A stretch of 64,000 nt of DNA from positions 62,001 to 126,000 of the forward strand of contig NZ_JANZKZ010000003.1 in the NCBI RefSeq assembly GCF_025770725.1. Direction: 5' to 3'. Origin of the DNA: Sulfurospirillum oryzae. GTDB lineage: Bacteria > Campylobacterota > Campylobacteria > Campylobacterales > Sulfurospirillaceae. Of the stretch, positions 37,499-45,874 are shown in pieces (within the stretch, counting starts at the first letter, position 1; each line of letters starts with the position of its first letter). The notes beneath the pieces were generated by a model. It made no database searches. It saw only the letters and a program-made list of their open reading frames with translations, and was not told the origin of the DNA. The position numbers were made by a program, and so were the translations under genes.

Positions 37499-38902
37499 TA
37501 TCACTTTCACTTCCAGCCCATACGGTTTGCGGTTTTTTACCCTAATGGTTCCATCGTGTACTTCAACGATTTGCTGAACAATGGAAAGCCCCAAACCAAA
37601 TCCTTTGATATGTTTAGAGCGTGAGTCATCTGCTCGGTAAAAGCGATCAAAAACAAGTTTGAGCTTTTCTTCTTCAATGCCATTACCTTCGTCTTCTATA
37701 CAAAAAATAGCTTTATCATTTTTATGCGTCAATGAGATAATAAGTGTTGAGTGATACGGGCTATATTTGATCGCGTTTTCAATAAGATTGGAAAAGACCG
37801 TTTTGAGCAAAATCTCATCACCGATAATGGCGACATTCTCCAACTCTAGAATTTCAAAACTAATATTTTTTTGGGCGCCCACAACCATAAGGTCTTCAAT
37901 GGCTTTGAGTACCACGTCATCAAGATTTTGTTTGGTAAATTTGTTTTTCAACGATGCTTTTTCAATATAAGTCAGCATCAGCAAGTTCTTAACAATGCTT
38001 TGTAGTGTATCGACCTCTTCAAGATTGGAATATAAAATCTTTTGATACTCTTCACAACTTCTTGGTTCTTTTAAGGCAACTTCGATTTCGCCTTTCATTG
38101 CGGTCAAGGGTGTTTTGAGCTCATGTGAAACATCTGAAGAGAAGCGTTTAACTTGCCTAAGAGATTTCATCATTTTAAGATGGGTTTCATCGCTAAAAAT
38201 TTGCAATGCCTTAATCGAACAAATTGTAATCACAAAAGCGCAAAGTGCTCGAAAAAGTTGCATAGGAACACCAAATGTTTCAAAAAACCAGATGGTATTG
38301 ATGACATTGCCGGGAAAATATGTTGTAGGAGAGACCGCAATTCCCGCTAAAAGCGCATAGCAAATAAACGCAATACCAGGAATTTTGAAGTAAATTTTGA
38401 GGCGTTCGACATACTCTATTTTTTTGAGTGATTCTCCATAATAATAAAGCCCAATGCCTAAAAAGAGTGAGCCAAAAAATCCATAAGTATAACGAACTGC
38501 AGCAATGGCATCATTTAGGGAAGGGTGAATGAGAATCAAGGTTAAAAGACTGGAAATACTGATGATATAAATGACAGGTGCGGCATAGAGAGTGTGGAGA
38601 AAATGAAGCTTGGAACTCTCTTCTTTGAAACTCTCTCTGACAATAAATCGAGAAAACTCAAATAAAAACAGATAAGACAGAAGCAGTAGAATAAACTTGA
38701 GAGGGTTGAGAAATGATTTATAATCAGGATGAATATAGATGTACAGAAAAACCCACTCGACAAATGCGTGAAGAATGGCAAAGATACCTAAAAGCCAAAT
38801 TTTTCGTGCAAAAAAGATCTCACTCTCTTTGGTTCTAACAAATAAAACTAAAACGCCTAAGATGAAAAAAGAGAGTCCATAAATAAAGAAGATAATATCC
38901 AT
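37481..38902 (-). CDS. Membrane sensor histidine kinase
   Basis: A 473-residue kinase with six to eight N-terminal membrane helices (residues 1-230) and almost no periplasmic domain. It probably senses a membrane or quinone state. The H-box is FSSDVSHELKTPLTAMKGE (about 250-268), followed by NLIENAIKYS and GFGLGLSIVQQIV of the HATPase. It is preceded by an OmpR-type regulator gene on the same strand, two bases away. The divergent haem-protein genes are the likely targets, which is inference. Confidence 0.85.
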   Translation of the reverse strand: MDIIFFIYGLSFFILGVLVLFVRTKESEIFFARKIWLLGIFAILHAFVEWVFLYIYIHPDYKSFLNPLKFILLLLSYLFLFEFSRFIVRESFKEESSKLHFLHTLYAAPVIYIISISSLLTLILIHPSLNDAIAAVRYTYGFFGSLFLGIGLYYYGESLKKIEYVERLKIYFKIPGIAFICYALLAGIAVSPTTYFPGNVINTIWFFETFGVPMQLFRALCAFVITICSIKALQIFSDETHLKMMKSLRQVKRFSSDVSHELKTPLTAMKGEIEVALKEPRSCEEYQKILYSNLEEVDTLQSIVKNLLMLTYIEKASLKNKFTKQNLDDVVLKAIEDLMVVGAQKNISFEILELENVAIIGDEILLKTVFSNLIENAIKYSPYHSTLIISLTHKNDKAIFCIEDEGNGIEEEKLKLVFDRFYRADDSRSKHIKGFGLGLSIVQQIVEVHDGTIRVKNRKPYGLEVKVILPVSE

Positions 38903-38903
38903 T

Positions 38904-39575
38904 TCAGCACGACTCTATTTTATAACCCGAGCCACGAATGGTTTTAATCAGCGGCTTTTCACCTTCAAGGTCTATTTTATGGCGTAAATGATGAATAAAA
39001 ACATTGATGATATTGCTCGATGTCGTCTCGTTAATTCCCCAAATTTTTTCTTGTAATTGTGTATGGGTAATAATATTGTTTTGATTAAGCAGCAAATAAA
39101 CCAAAATATCAAACTCTTTGGATGTGAGAACAATAAGCTTTTTTGAACGCGTCACAACTCTTTTGGAGACATTGACTTCAAGCGTATCCAGATGTAAAAC
39201 TTCATTAAAATTATAAGATGAACGGCGTAAAAGTGAGCGTATCCGGGCAACCAGTTCGGCAAAAACAAACGGCTTTACCAAGTAGTCATCTGCCCCACAT
39301 CCAAGCCCAATGATGCGGTCTTCGACACTAATTTTAGCGGTAAGCATTAAGATGGGTGTGAGCTTTTTTTGATCGCGAAGTTTCTCACAAATCTTCACAC
39401 CATCGAGTTTGGGCAACATCCAGTCGATGATCAGAAGATCATATTGATAAAGTTCAGCAAGATAAAGTCCATCTTCTCCGTCACTCGCGGTATCAACGAT
39501 AAAACCTTCTTCTTGGAGCCCTTTTTGAACAAATGAGATAATTTTTGGATCATCTTCAATGATTAATAGTTTCAT
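38904..39575 (-). CDS. OmpR-family response regulator
   Basis: A 223-residue regulator. The receiver (1-115) has the phospho-accepting Asp in LLIIDWMLPKLDG, and the winged-helix DNA-binding domain has VLTSKEFDILVYLLLNQNN and the recognition part SSNIINVFIHHLRHKID. It partners the kinase downstream. The 107-base gap to the divergent haem-protein gene is AT-rich and must hold both promoters. Confidence 0.9.
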   Translation of the reverse strand: MKLLIIEDDPKIISFVQKGLQEEGFIVDTASDGEDGLYLAELYQYDLLIIDWMLPKLDGVKICEKLRDQKKLTPILMLTAKISVEDRIIGLGCGADDYLVKPFVFAELVARIRSLLRRSSYNFNEVLHLDTLEVNVSKRVVTRSKKLIVLTSKEFDILVYLLLNQNNIITHTQLQEKIWGINETTSSNIINVFIHHLRHKIDLEGEKPLIKTIRGSGYKIESC

Positions 39576-39682
39576 TCTTTCATCGTAGCTAAAGAAATAT
39601 TAAAAAAAATTAATAAAGCGTTAATGTTGACGAAATATAAAGAGGTGATACTTCTTTTCACATTTAACAAAAAGGAGTTTTC

Positions 39683-40750
39683 ATGAAGGACTTTACACAA
39701 AAAATTTCAACTGCGGGATTATCAGTTGTTATGGTAGGTTCAATGTTGTTAGCATCAAGTGCATTAGCAGCAGATTATAAATTAGAGAGTGTTAAAGGTA
39801 CCCCTACAACGCTGGATGCAGGTGATGCTGCTTGGGCAAAAGCAAAAGAGGTTATCGTTCCATTGACCGAAACACCTTATCAGCCAGAAGGTTATAAAGG
39901 CATGACGAAATCAACAGCGGTGATTAAATCGCTTTATGACGATAAAAATATCTATATTAAACTTCAGTATGATGACCCAACCGAGAGCACGGCGCGCTTC
40001 CCATGGGTAAAACAAGCAGATGGTTCATGGAAGAGAATGAGTATAAAAGATCAAACGAAACATGAAAATGTTTACTATGAAGATAAGATGGCTATGTTTT
40101 GGAATATTAATACGAAAGGATTTGAGAAAAAAGGTTGTGCCATTGCTTGCCATCTTACTAAGGATGGTAAAAATAATGGCTTCCCTGATGATTCAGCGGG
40201 TAGAAAATATACGAACAACCCAGGTGAGTTTATCGATATGTGGCATTGGAAAGGCGTGAGAACAGGTTTACCATTCGATTTGATGCACGATCAGTATGTT
40301 GATAGTACCAATGATCCAAAACTTGCAGAAGAGTGGGGTAGAAAAGGTGATGAGTCGCTAGGTGGTGGTTATAAAGATAATTTCAATGCTGATAAAACAG
40401 GTCCTGCATTTATGAATAAAGATGCTAAAGATAATGCGATAGGTTCCATTAAAGAAGAAAATAAAATTCCTTTTGTAGATACATTCAAAGCAGGCGATTC
40501 AATTCCTGGAATTATTGTCAGTAAAATGAGCGGCTCTTCTGCTGATATTGTCACAAAGGCAGTTTGGAAAGATGGTAAATGGACAATGGTTATTAAGAGA
40601 GCACTTGTTACAACTCATCCAAAATCAGCAGAGCAAGACGTACAGTTTAATGATCTCAAGAAAAAATACTATTTTGGTGTTGCAGCGTTTGATAACTCTC
40701 AAATCAACCATGTGTACCATGATGGAAGTATAGAATTAACATTCAAATAA
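39683..40750 (+). CDS. Periplasmic haem-binding protein, ethylbenzene dehydrogenase-gamma-like
   Basis: A 355-residue exported protein with a signal peptide ending ALA|ADY near residue 31. The fold looks like the cytochrome c-552/DMSO reductase-type haem-binding domain (PF09459 type), with segments such as DDKNIYIKLQYDDPTES and the C-terminal VYHDGSIELTF. It contains GCAIACH (about residues 152-158), a CX3CH sequence resembling but one residue longer than the c-haem motif CXXCH. The ATG follows AAGGAG. With the next gene it may form an electron-transfer pair. The function is not known. Confidence 0.72.
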   Translation: MKDFTQKISTAGLSVVMVGSMLLASSALAADYKLESVKGTPTTLDAGDAAWAKAKEVIVPLTETPYQPEGYKGMTKSTAVIKSLYDDKNIYIKLQYDDPTESTARFPWVKQADGSWKRMSIKDQTKHENVYYEDKMAMFWNINTKGFEKKGCAIACHLTKDGKNNGFPDDSAGRKYTNNPGEFIDMWHWKGVRTGLPFDLMHDQYVDSTNDPKLAEEWGRKGDESLGGGYKDNFNADKTGPAFMNKDAKDNAIGSIKEENKIPFVDTFKAGDSIPGIIVSKMSGSSADIVTKAVWKDGKWTMVIKRALVTTHPKSAEQDVQFNDLKKKYYFGVAAFDNSQINHVYHDGSIELTFK

Positions 40751-40761
40751 AAGGATTCAGT

Positions 40762-41469
40762 GTGTCGATTCAACAACTCAACACACCAGCAAAAACAGCG
40801 ATATCGCTGTTTTTGCTCTTTGTGATAACCGCAACCATTTCATCAGTGATTTTGTTAGGGCTTGAACTCTCTGGTCAAAAAGATGGGCTCAATATACCGA
40901 CGATCACCCAGATACAAAACAAGTACACTACGCCCTTCATCGTCTCTGCAATGAAAGGAAGCATGAATAAAGAAGTTACGGATGATGAAGATATAGATAC
41001 GGTTCATAACTGGATTAACGATGGTGCTAAAAAAGAAGGTAAGCTCTATGAAGATGCTTGGAAAATCATACAAAAAGATTGTGCAAATTGCCACAGCAAA
41101 ACTTCAAAAATGACCAAAGCGATTCCTTCAATGCCTTTTGATACGTATGAGCAAGTATTAACACATACCGAGTCGGGTTATTCATGGTTAAAAATGTCCA
41201 AACAAGCACATATTCACATGTTTGGTATTTCAACTTTCTTAGTGCTCATCTCCTTGCTTTTTGCTTATACAACCTATAAAGATAGCATCAAAAATGTTCT
41301 GATTATAGGCTCTTTTGGCGGTGCATTTTTAGATATTTTTTCGTGGTGGTTTTCAAAATTTATTCCCGAACTCGTCTATCTTATTTTTGCGATGGGCGGC
41401 GTTATGGTCTCTTCGATACTGCTTATGAGTGTATTGGTATTAGCCAATATTTGGAAAAGAGAGGGGTAA
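40762..41469 (+). CDS. Membrane-bound monohaem cytochrome
   Basis: A 235-residue protein with an N-terminal membrane helix (about 13-35), a periplasmic part holding one c-haem site CANCH (about 109-113), and three C-terminal membrane helices (about 152-172, 180-200 and 207-230). Histidines such as those in SKQAHIHMFG could be distal ligands or bind haem b in the membrane. It starts at a GTG with AGGA upstream and lies 11 bases after the haem-binding protein gene. It probably links that protein to the quinone pool, which is inference. Confidence 0.75.
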   Translation: MSIQQLNTPAKTAISLFLLFVITATISSVILLGLELSGQKDGLNIPTITQIQNKYTTPFIVSAMKGSMNKEVTDDEDIDTVHNWINDGAKKEGKLYEDAWKIIQKDCANCHSKTSKMTKAIPSMPFDTYEQVLTHTESGYSWLKMSKQAHIHMFGISTFLVLISLLFAYTTYKDSIKNVLIIGSFGGAFLDIFSWWFSKFIPELVYLIFAMGGVMVSSILLMSVLVLANIWKREG

Positions 41470-41481
41470 AACCCTCTTTTT
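41460..41481 (+). terminator. Terminator after the membrane cytochrome gene
   Basis: AGAGGG at 41460-41465 pairs with CCCTCT at 41472-41477 and is followed by T residues. The stop codon of the cytochrome lies in the loop. Confidence 0.75.
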
Positions 41482-41539
41482 CATAGAGCTCTTGCAGAAC
41501 TTTTAACACGCTTTTCTCCAACAAACTTCTCCTTACGCA

Positions 41540-41594
41540 TTGACAATGAATATTTATTTGTGGTATATTTTCACATATAAATGATTGTTTATAT
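41540..41594 (+). promoter_or_regulatory. Promoter and dyad upstream of the ArsR-family gene
   Basis: TTGACA at 41540-41545 and TATATT at 41564-41569 are 18 bases apart. A 7-bp inverted repeat follows, ATATAAA at 41575-41581 with TTTATAT at 41588-41594, placed where a repressor would block transcription. It may be an autoregulatory site, but it does not match the ATATCAA dyad seen at 32284 and 42508. Confidence 0.6.
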
Positions 41595-41624
41595 AAATAA
41601 ACTTTTATATTAAAGGTTGATTAT

Positions 41625-41963
41625 TTGAGTCAAGGCAATAGTTTACAAGGATATTTACAAATCCTAAGCGACATCAATCGATTAAAAATTATTCAGTTTA
41701 TTGCTTATGATGAAAAAACGGTTTCTGAAATTGTTAATCAAACGAAATTATCGCAACCATTGGTGTCACATCATCTAAAAGTATTGAAAAACTACACTAT
41801 TTTAGACACTAAAAGAAATGGTCCTTTTATTCTCTATAAACTGCACAACACCGATCTTTTAGATATTTTGGGTTTATTGTGTGAGTTAATTTCTAAGGAC
41901 AATGAACTTGAAGACCCCATGTTTATACCTTCGCAAAAAAGAAAGGATAAAAAAGATGTTTAA
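41625..41963 (+). CDS. ArsR/SmtB-family transcriptional regulator
   Basis: A 112-residue winged-helix repressor-type protein. The recognition region is TVSEIVNQTKLSQPLVSHHLKVLKNY (residues 29-54), as in ArsR and SmtB. No cysteines are present, so it lacks the classic CXC arsenic site in helix alpha-3. It must sense by another site or another signal. It starts at a TTG. It overlaps the next gene by eight bases. Confidence 0.88.
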   Translation: MSQGNSLQGYLQILSDINRLKIIQFIAYDEKTVSEIVNQTKLSQPLVSHHLKVLKNYTILDTKRNGPFILYKLHNTDLLDILGLLCELISKDNELEDPMFIPSQKRKDKKDV

Positions 41964-42396
41964 AAATTTTACGCAATTTAACCCTGCTGGGAGGAGTTAT
42001 AAAAAGATGTTAAGTGATGAAAAAAAGCGACAGATTGAAGAGCTGTTAGAGACTCTTTTTTTAGAGATGAATAACGATGAAAAAGAAGAAGCAGTGATGC
42101 TTATGATGCCAAAGTTGATGCATTATGGAATGCCTACGATGAAAAATATGTGCCAATCTATGGCAGCAAGTATGTGCGGTATGGACTCAAAAGAGATGCC
42201 AAGTGAAAAGCAAACAATGGATTTTGGAAGTCCTGAGATCAAAGGGCTTTTTGAAGATTGGCTTACTCAAGTGCAAGAAGAGATAAAAAGTTACCTACAA
42301 TCCAATAACTCGGCAGGTGCTAAAGAGGTTGCGGAGTATTTAAAAATATCACAAGAGAGCGCAGATTATTTTATAAGCCTTATTGCAAAAGTTTAA
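41956..42396 (+). CDS. Met/Cys-rich protein of unknown function
   Basis: A 146-residue soluble protein I do not recognise. An amphipathic helical N-terminal part is followed by a methionine-rich stretch (residues about 44-80) including LMMPKLMHYGMP, KNMCQSMAASMCGMD. Two cysteines seven residues apart and many Met could bind Cu(I), As(III) or another soft metal. The C-terminal 60 residues are again helical (FEDWLTQVQEEIKSYLQ). It is read with the ArsR-family gene. A chaperone or metal-sensing partner of the downstream DGC proteins is possible but only inferred. Confidence 0.6.
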   Translation: MFKNFTQFNPAGRSYKKMLSDEKKRQIEELLETLFLEMNNDEKEEAVMLMMPKLMHYGMPTMKNMCQSMAASMCGMDSKEMPSEKQTMDFGSPEIKGLFEDWLTQVQEEIKSYLQSNNSAGAKEVAEYLKISQESADYFISLIAKV

Positions 42397-42507
42397 AAGT
42401 ATAGTATGTTCAATAAAAGGTTTTAACGCTCAGTAGAGAATTAAGATAATAAATTTTGTGCGCGAGTTATATACCAAATAGGGAATCAAAAATATTATCA
42501 TATCAAT

Positions 42508-42523
42508 ATATCAACATATATTG
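42508..42523. promoter_or_regulatory. ArsR-type operator core upstream of the DGC-protein operon
   Basis: ATATCAACATATATTG matches the centre of the ars-operon palindrome (32284-32299) at 15 of 16 positions. It is preceded by a further ATATCAAT at 42500. It lies 20 bases upstream of the ATG behind a GGAGG site. It suggests a common regulator for the two operons. Confidence 0.6.
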
Positions 42524-42542
42524 TTAAAAAAGGAGGACTTTT

Positions 42543-42929
42543 ATGGGAAATTGTAGTTGTGGATCAGCTAAAAAGAGTGAAGAAAGCACAAAGATAAAGC
42601 GAGTTTACGCTTGTTCTGGATGCGCTGATGTCGGCGAAGTTGCCGATAGCGTTAGCAGGCAATTACGTCATGATGGTTTTGCAAATGCAACGGCAAGTTG
42701 TTTGGTGGGAATAGGTGCTGGCATTGAAAGCTTTATCAAAGTTGCCAAAGAAACAGATGAAGTCATTACGATTGATGGATGTCCTATTGGGTGTGCTAAG
42801 TTAATGATGGAAAAAATAGGAATAAGCCCCACGAGTTATGTGTTGACGACTATGGGCTTGCAAAAAGGAAATGCAAAACCCACGAAGGAACTTGTGGAAG
42901 AAATTGCAACTAAAATTAAATCTTTATAG
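42543..42929 (+). CDS. DGC-domain putative zinc-binding protein 1
   Basis: A 128-residue protein of the DGC-domain (PF08859-type) family, whose Cys are thought to bind zinc or another metal. Cysteines appear in NCSCGS (residues 3-8), YACSGCADVGE (about 23-33), ASCLVGIGAG (about 57) and IDGCPIGCAKLMM (about 82-94). The motif DGCPIGCAK names the family. A GGAGG lies before the ATG. Family function is not established; related genes occur next to redox and metal-resistance genes. Confidence 0.75.
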   Translation: MGNCSCGSAKKSEESTKIKRVYACSGCADVGEVADSVSRQLRHDGFANATASCLVGIGAGIESFIKVAKETDEVITIDGCPIGCAKLMMEKIGISPTSYVLTTMGLQKGNAKPTKELVEEIATKIKSL

Positions 42930-42939
42930 GGAGAAGTTT

Positions 42940-43476
42940 ATGTACGAAGAGATAAAAATTGAAAAAATGGATGGCTATTGTAGTTCATGTGAAGATTATG
43001 CCAAAAAGCATACGACTCATCCAGCCAAAATAGCGATTATGTCGTGTGAAGGAGCTTGTTCGAAAGGAGAAGTATCTAGAAGAGCCGCCAATCTTATTGC
43101 GCATAAGCTTTCACCTGAAAATACCGTTAGAATTTGTTTGGGCGGTGCTTTTACCAAAGATGGAGGGCAGAGAAATTTAGTCAGACAGACGCATAAAGCT
43201 ATCGCGATTGAAGGATGTTTTATTGATTGTGCTTCACGAATGATGAAAGGGGTGATCCCTGAACTTGATGCGCTTGTTGTGCAAGCCGATAAGATTTATA
43301 AAAAGAATTTGCCTTTTGAAATGAACGAAGTTTCTGATGAAGTGTTTAATGAGTACGCAAGAATCGTAGCGGAAGAGATTGTCGAGAAGTATATTCATGG
43401 CGATGCGAAACCTGAGGTATCACAAAACACTACGTGTGAACCTGTGAGCGATAGAGGCTGTTGTTCTTGCTCATAA
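42940..43476 (+). CDS. DGC-domain putative zinc-binding protein 2
   Basis: A 178-residue relative of the preceding protein. It has GYCSSCEDYA (about residues 10-19), MSCEGACSKGEVSRRAANL (about 34-52), RICLGGAFTKDGGQ, EGCFIDCASRMMKG (matching the DGCPIGCAK position, but Glu for Asp) and a Cys-rich tail GCCSCS. It probably arose by duplication and carries an extra C-terminal helix of about 50 residues. The ATG at 42940 follows GGGAGAAG; a longer open frame exists but overlaps the previous gene without a ribosome binding site. Confidence 0.75.
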   Translation: MYEEIKIEKMDGYCSSCEDYAKKHTTHPAKIAIMSCEGACSKGEVSRRAANLIAHKLSPENTVRICLGGAFTKDGGQRNLVRQTHKAIAIEGCFIDCASRMMKGVIPELDALVVQADKIYKKNLPFEMNEVSDEVFNEYARIVAEEIVEKYIHGDAKPEVSQNTTCEPVSDRGCCSCS

Positions 43477-43481
43477 TGTGT

Positions 43482-43493
43482 TTTACATGTAAA
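43482..43493. repeat. Exact TTTACATGTAAA copy
   Basis: An exact intergenic copy between two convergent genes, immediately before the shared terminator hairpin. Confidence 0.85.
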
Positions 43494-43498
43494 GATGA

Positions 43499-43519
43499 AG
43501 AGCCCCAAAATGGAGCTCT
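43499..43519. terminator. Bidirectional terminator between DGC protein 2 and mnmA
   Basis: AGAGCCCC at 43499-43506 pairs with GGAGCTCT at 43512-43519 with one mismatch, and T or A tracts flank it. Confidence 0.65.
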
Positions 43520-43528
43520 TTATACGAC

Positions 43529-44548
43529 TTACGCTTCGATCCAGCCGCCACCTAGAACTAAATCATCCGCATAGACTACAAGTGCTTGACCGCTTGCCAG
43601 TCCATAAACACCCTCTTCGAGTTCTGCGATGATTTTACCCTCTTCAATTTTTACATGCGCCTTAGCTTGTGGGCTTCTATAGCGCACTTTCACGCCATAC
43701 ATTCCCTCTTTAAAATCTTCTGGCAAGGAGAAGTTTTGTGCCACAACACGTTTTTGCAAAAGTTCCTCTTTGGTACCTGCGACAACGGTATTGGTTTTAG
43801 CATCGATGCCCACGACAAAATGCGGGTCATGCGCGCCGTTGATGGTAAGCCCTTTGCGTTTGCCGATGGTGTAGTGCATGTAGCCTTTGTGCTCACCGAT
43901 GACCTTCCCACTGGTGTCTTTCACCACCCCTTTTTGATCGACATTGATATGTTTTTTTAACACCTCGATGTATGTGTCGGTAACAAAACAGATCTCTTGT
44001 GATTCTTTGTAGGTTTCAAGTGTGCCAAGCCAAGGCAATTTTTCCAAAGCAATGGGTTTAATGTCCTCTTTTTTCATGCCACCGAGTGGGAAAAGAATCT
44101 TTTCAATCACCTCTTTTTTGAGCCCAAAAAGGAAGTAGCTTTGATCTTTACTCATATCATAAGCTTCTTGAATGTGACCCTCTTTTATGCGCGCATAGTG
44201 TCCAGTCGCGATTTTTTCGCAGCCCATCTCCATCGCTTTTTCAAAGGCAAAGCCAAATTTCATGCGTGGATTACAAAAGGCACATGGATTGGGCGTTAAG
44301 CCTTGCTCGTATGATCTGACAAAATAGTCATACACATGCTCTTTAAAAAGGGCTTTGGCATCAATAACGTGCGTTTCGATGTTCAAATATTTGCTTACTT
44401 TTTCAATATTAGCGATGTTAACCGCGTGTTTTTTCTCATCCTCGTGAAGTTTGAGATAGATACCAATAACCTCATGACCTTGCTCTTTCAGCAAGTAAGC
44501 GGAGTAACTAGAGTCAATGCCTCCGCTCATTAGTAGTGCAACTTTCAT
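43529..44548 (-). CDS. mnmA: tRNA-specific 2-thiouridylase
   Basis: A 339-residue enzyme that thiolates U34 of tRNA for Lys, Glu and Gln. The PP-loop is [14 protein letters not shown] (residues 7-20). The catalytic cysteines are in [12 protein letters not shown] (about 93-104) and the conserved QEICFV (about 184-189). Length is typical for Campylobacterota. Confidence 0.94.
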   Translation of the reverse strand: MKVALLMSGGIDSSYSAYLLKEQGHEVIGIYLKLHEDEKKHAVNIANIEKVSKYLNIETHVIDAKALFKEHVYDYFVRSYEQGLTPNPCAFCNPRMKFGFAFEKAMEMGCEKIATGHYARIKEGHIQEAYDMSKDQSYFLFGLKKEVIEKILFPLGGMKKEDIKPIALEKLPWLGTLETYKESQEICFVTDTYIEVLKKHINVDQKGVVKDTSGKVIGEHKGYMHYTIGKRKGLTINGAHDPHFVVGIDAKTNTVVAGTKEELLQKRVVAQNFSLPEDFKEGMYGVKVRYRSPQAKAHVKIEEGKIIAELEEGVYGLASGQALVVYADDLVLGGGWIEA

Positions 44549-44632
44549 AGTAATTCTCTTTTATTTACAATTTCGACGTCTAAAGAGTAAAAGTCTTTAC
44601 GTTTCGTGTTAGCCCAAAAATAGGGCACCGTT

Positions 44633-45853
44633 TTATCCTAAGGCTTGGTCAATATCTGCGATCAAGTCTTCCACATCTTCAATACCCACAGAGAGGCGAA
44701 TCATACCCTCCGTGAGTCCAAAAGCGGCTTTTTGTGCTTCGGAGTATTCCGCGTAAATCGTATGGTACGTTGCAATGGCTAGAGATTTGTTATCTTGGAC
44801 ATTTGTGCCTCGTTTGATGATATTGAGGCGATTTAAAAATGCGTATGTCGCTTCTTTATCTTTAAAGCTAAAACTCACAATGCCACCACCGCCACTAAAT
44901 TGTTTTGAAGCGTTAACGTATGCTGATGAGCCCTCTAAAAAAGGGTATTCCACGCTGATGATTTCAGTTTTTGTTTGCAGGTGTTTGGCTACTGTAAGTG
45001 CGTTAGAACAGCTTCGTTTGACGCGCAAATCCATGGTCTCAAGTCCTAAAGATAGCAGGTAAGCACTTTGAGGTGAAAGTGAAGCCCCTAGATTTCTAAA
45101 GGTCTCTTTGCGAAGGCGTGCGATAAACGCATTGGGTCCAAATTTCTTATAGTAAGGCTCTAAATTGGCGTGATTTTTCCAGTTAAAGGTACCATTATCG
45201 ACGATCAAACCACCAAGGACATGTCCGCCGCCTGAAATGTATTTGGTCGCAGAGATAATCTCAATATCCACACCATGTTTTTTTGCATTAAAGATGTTCC
45301 AAGGCGTTGCCGTTGTATCGACGATAAGAGGCACATTTTGCTCTTTTAAAACACTTTTAATCGCCTCAAAATCAGGCACAATGAGCTGAGGATTACTGAC
45401 ACTTTCACAAAAAAGAAAGCGTGTTTTAGCATCAATATTGGCTTTAATTGCCTCCAAATCGCTCAAATCTACATAACGCACTTCAATGCCAAAATCACTG
45501 AAAAGTGTTTGGAAAAGGGAGAGCGTATTGCCAAAAAGGTACTGCGTGGTAATGATGTTATCGCCACTTTTTAAAAGTGCAAACAGCGCATTTGAGATGG
45601 CAGCCATACCCGTAGCGGTTGCGATGACACCAAAAGCGCCACTGATCGCTTTGATTTTGAGTTCAAACTCTTCAATAGAAGGATTTGAGGAGCGTGTATA
45701 TACATGCCCCATCTTTTGACCTTTGAAAACGGCTTCGAGGTCTTCTGCTTTTTCAAACTCAAAGGCTGAACTTTGGTAGATAGGGAAGCGCATTGCGCCA
45801 TGTTGATCTTTGTGTGCTGGTTTGGCATGCAATGCTTTGGTGGTAAATCCCAT
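44633..45853 (-). CDS. metY: O-acetylhomoserine sulfhydrylase
   Basis: A 406-residue PLP enzyme of the Cys/Met metabolism family. The N-terminal TKALHA...PIYQSSAFEF, the substrate loop YTRSSNPS (about 51-58) and the PLP lysine in SATKYISGGGHVLGG (about 203-217) identify it. In Wolinella succinogenes the same enzyme takes sulfur from the thiocarboxylate of HcyS rather than free sulfide. The hcy genes next door suggest that here too. A structured leader element fills the gap to the upstream gene, and AAGGATA precedes the ATG. Confidence 0.88.
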   Translation of the reverse strand: MGFTTKALHAKPAHKDQHGAMRFPIYQSSAFEFEKAEDLEAVFKGQKMGHVYTRSSNPSIEEFELKIKAISGAFGVIATATGMAAISNALFALLKSGDNIITTQYLFGNTLSLFQTLFSDFGIEVRYVDLSDLEAIKANIDAKTRFLFCESVSNPQLIVPDFEAIKSVLKEQNVPLIVDTTATPWNIFNAKKHGVDIEIISATKYISGGGHVLGGLIVDNGTFNWKNHANLEPYYKKFGPNAFIARLRKETFRNLGASLSPQSAYLLSLGLETMDLRVKRSCSNALTVAKHLQTKTEIISVEYPFLEGSSAYVNASKQFSGGGGIVSFSFKDKEATYAFLNRLNIIKRGTNVQDNKSLAIATYHTIYAEYSEAQKAAFGLTEGMIRLSVGIEDVEDLIADIDQALG

Positions 45854-45874
45854 AAAAATATCCTTATTTTGAAT

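Noticed and set aside
44611-44625. GCCC/GGGC hairpin downstream of metY as a terminator.
   Set aside because: The stem is only four pairs and no T run follows on the coding strand.
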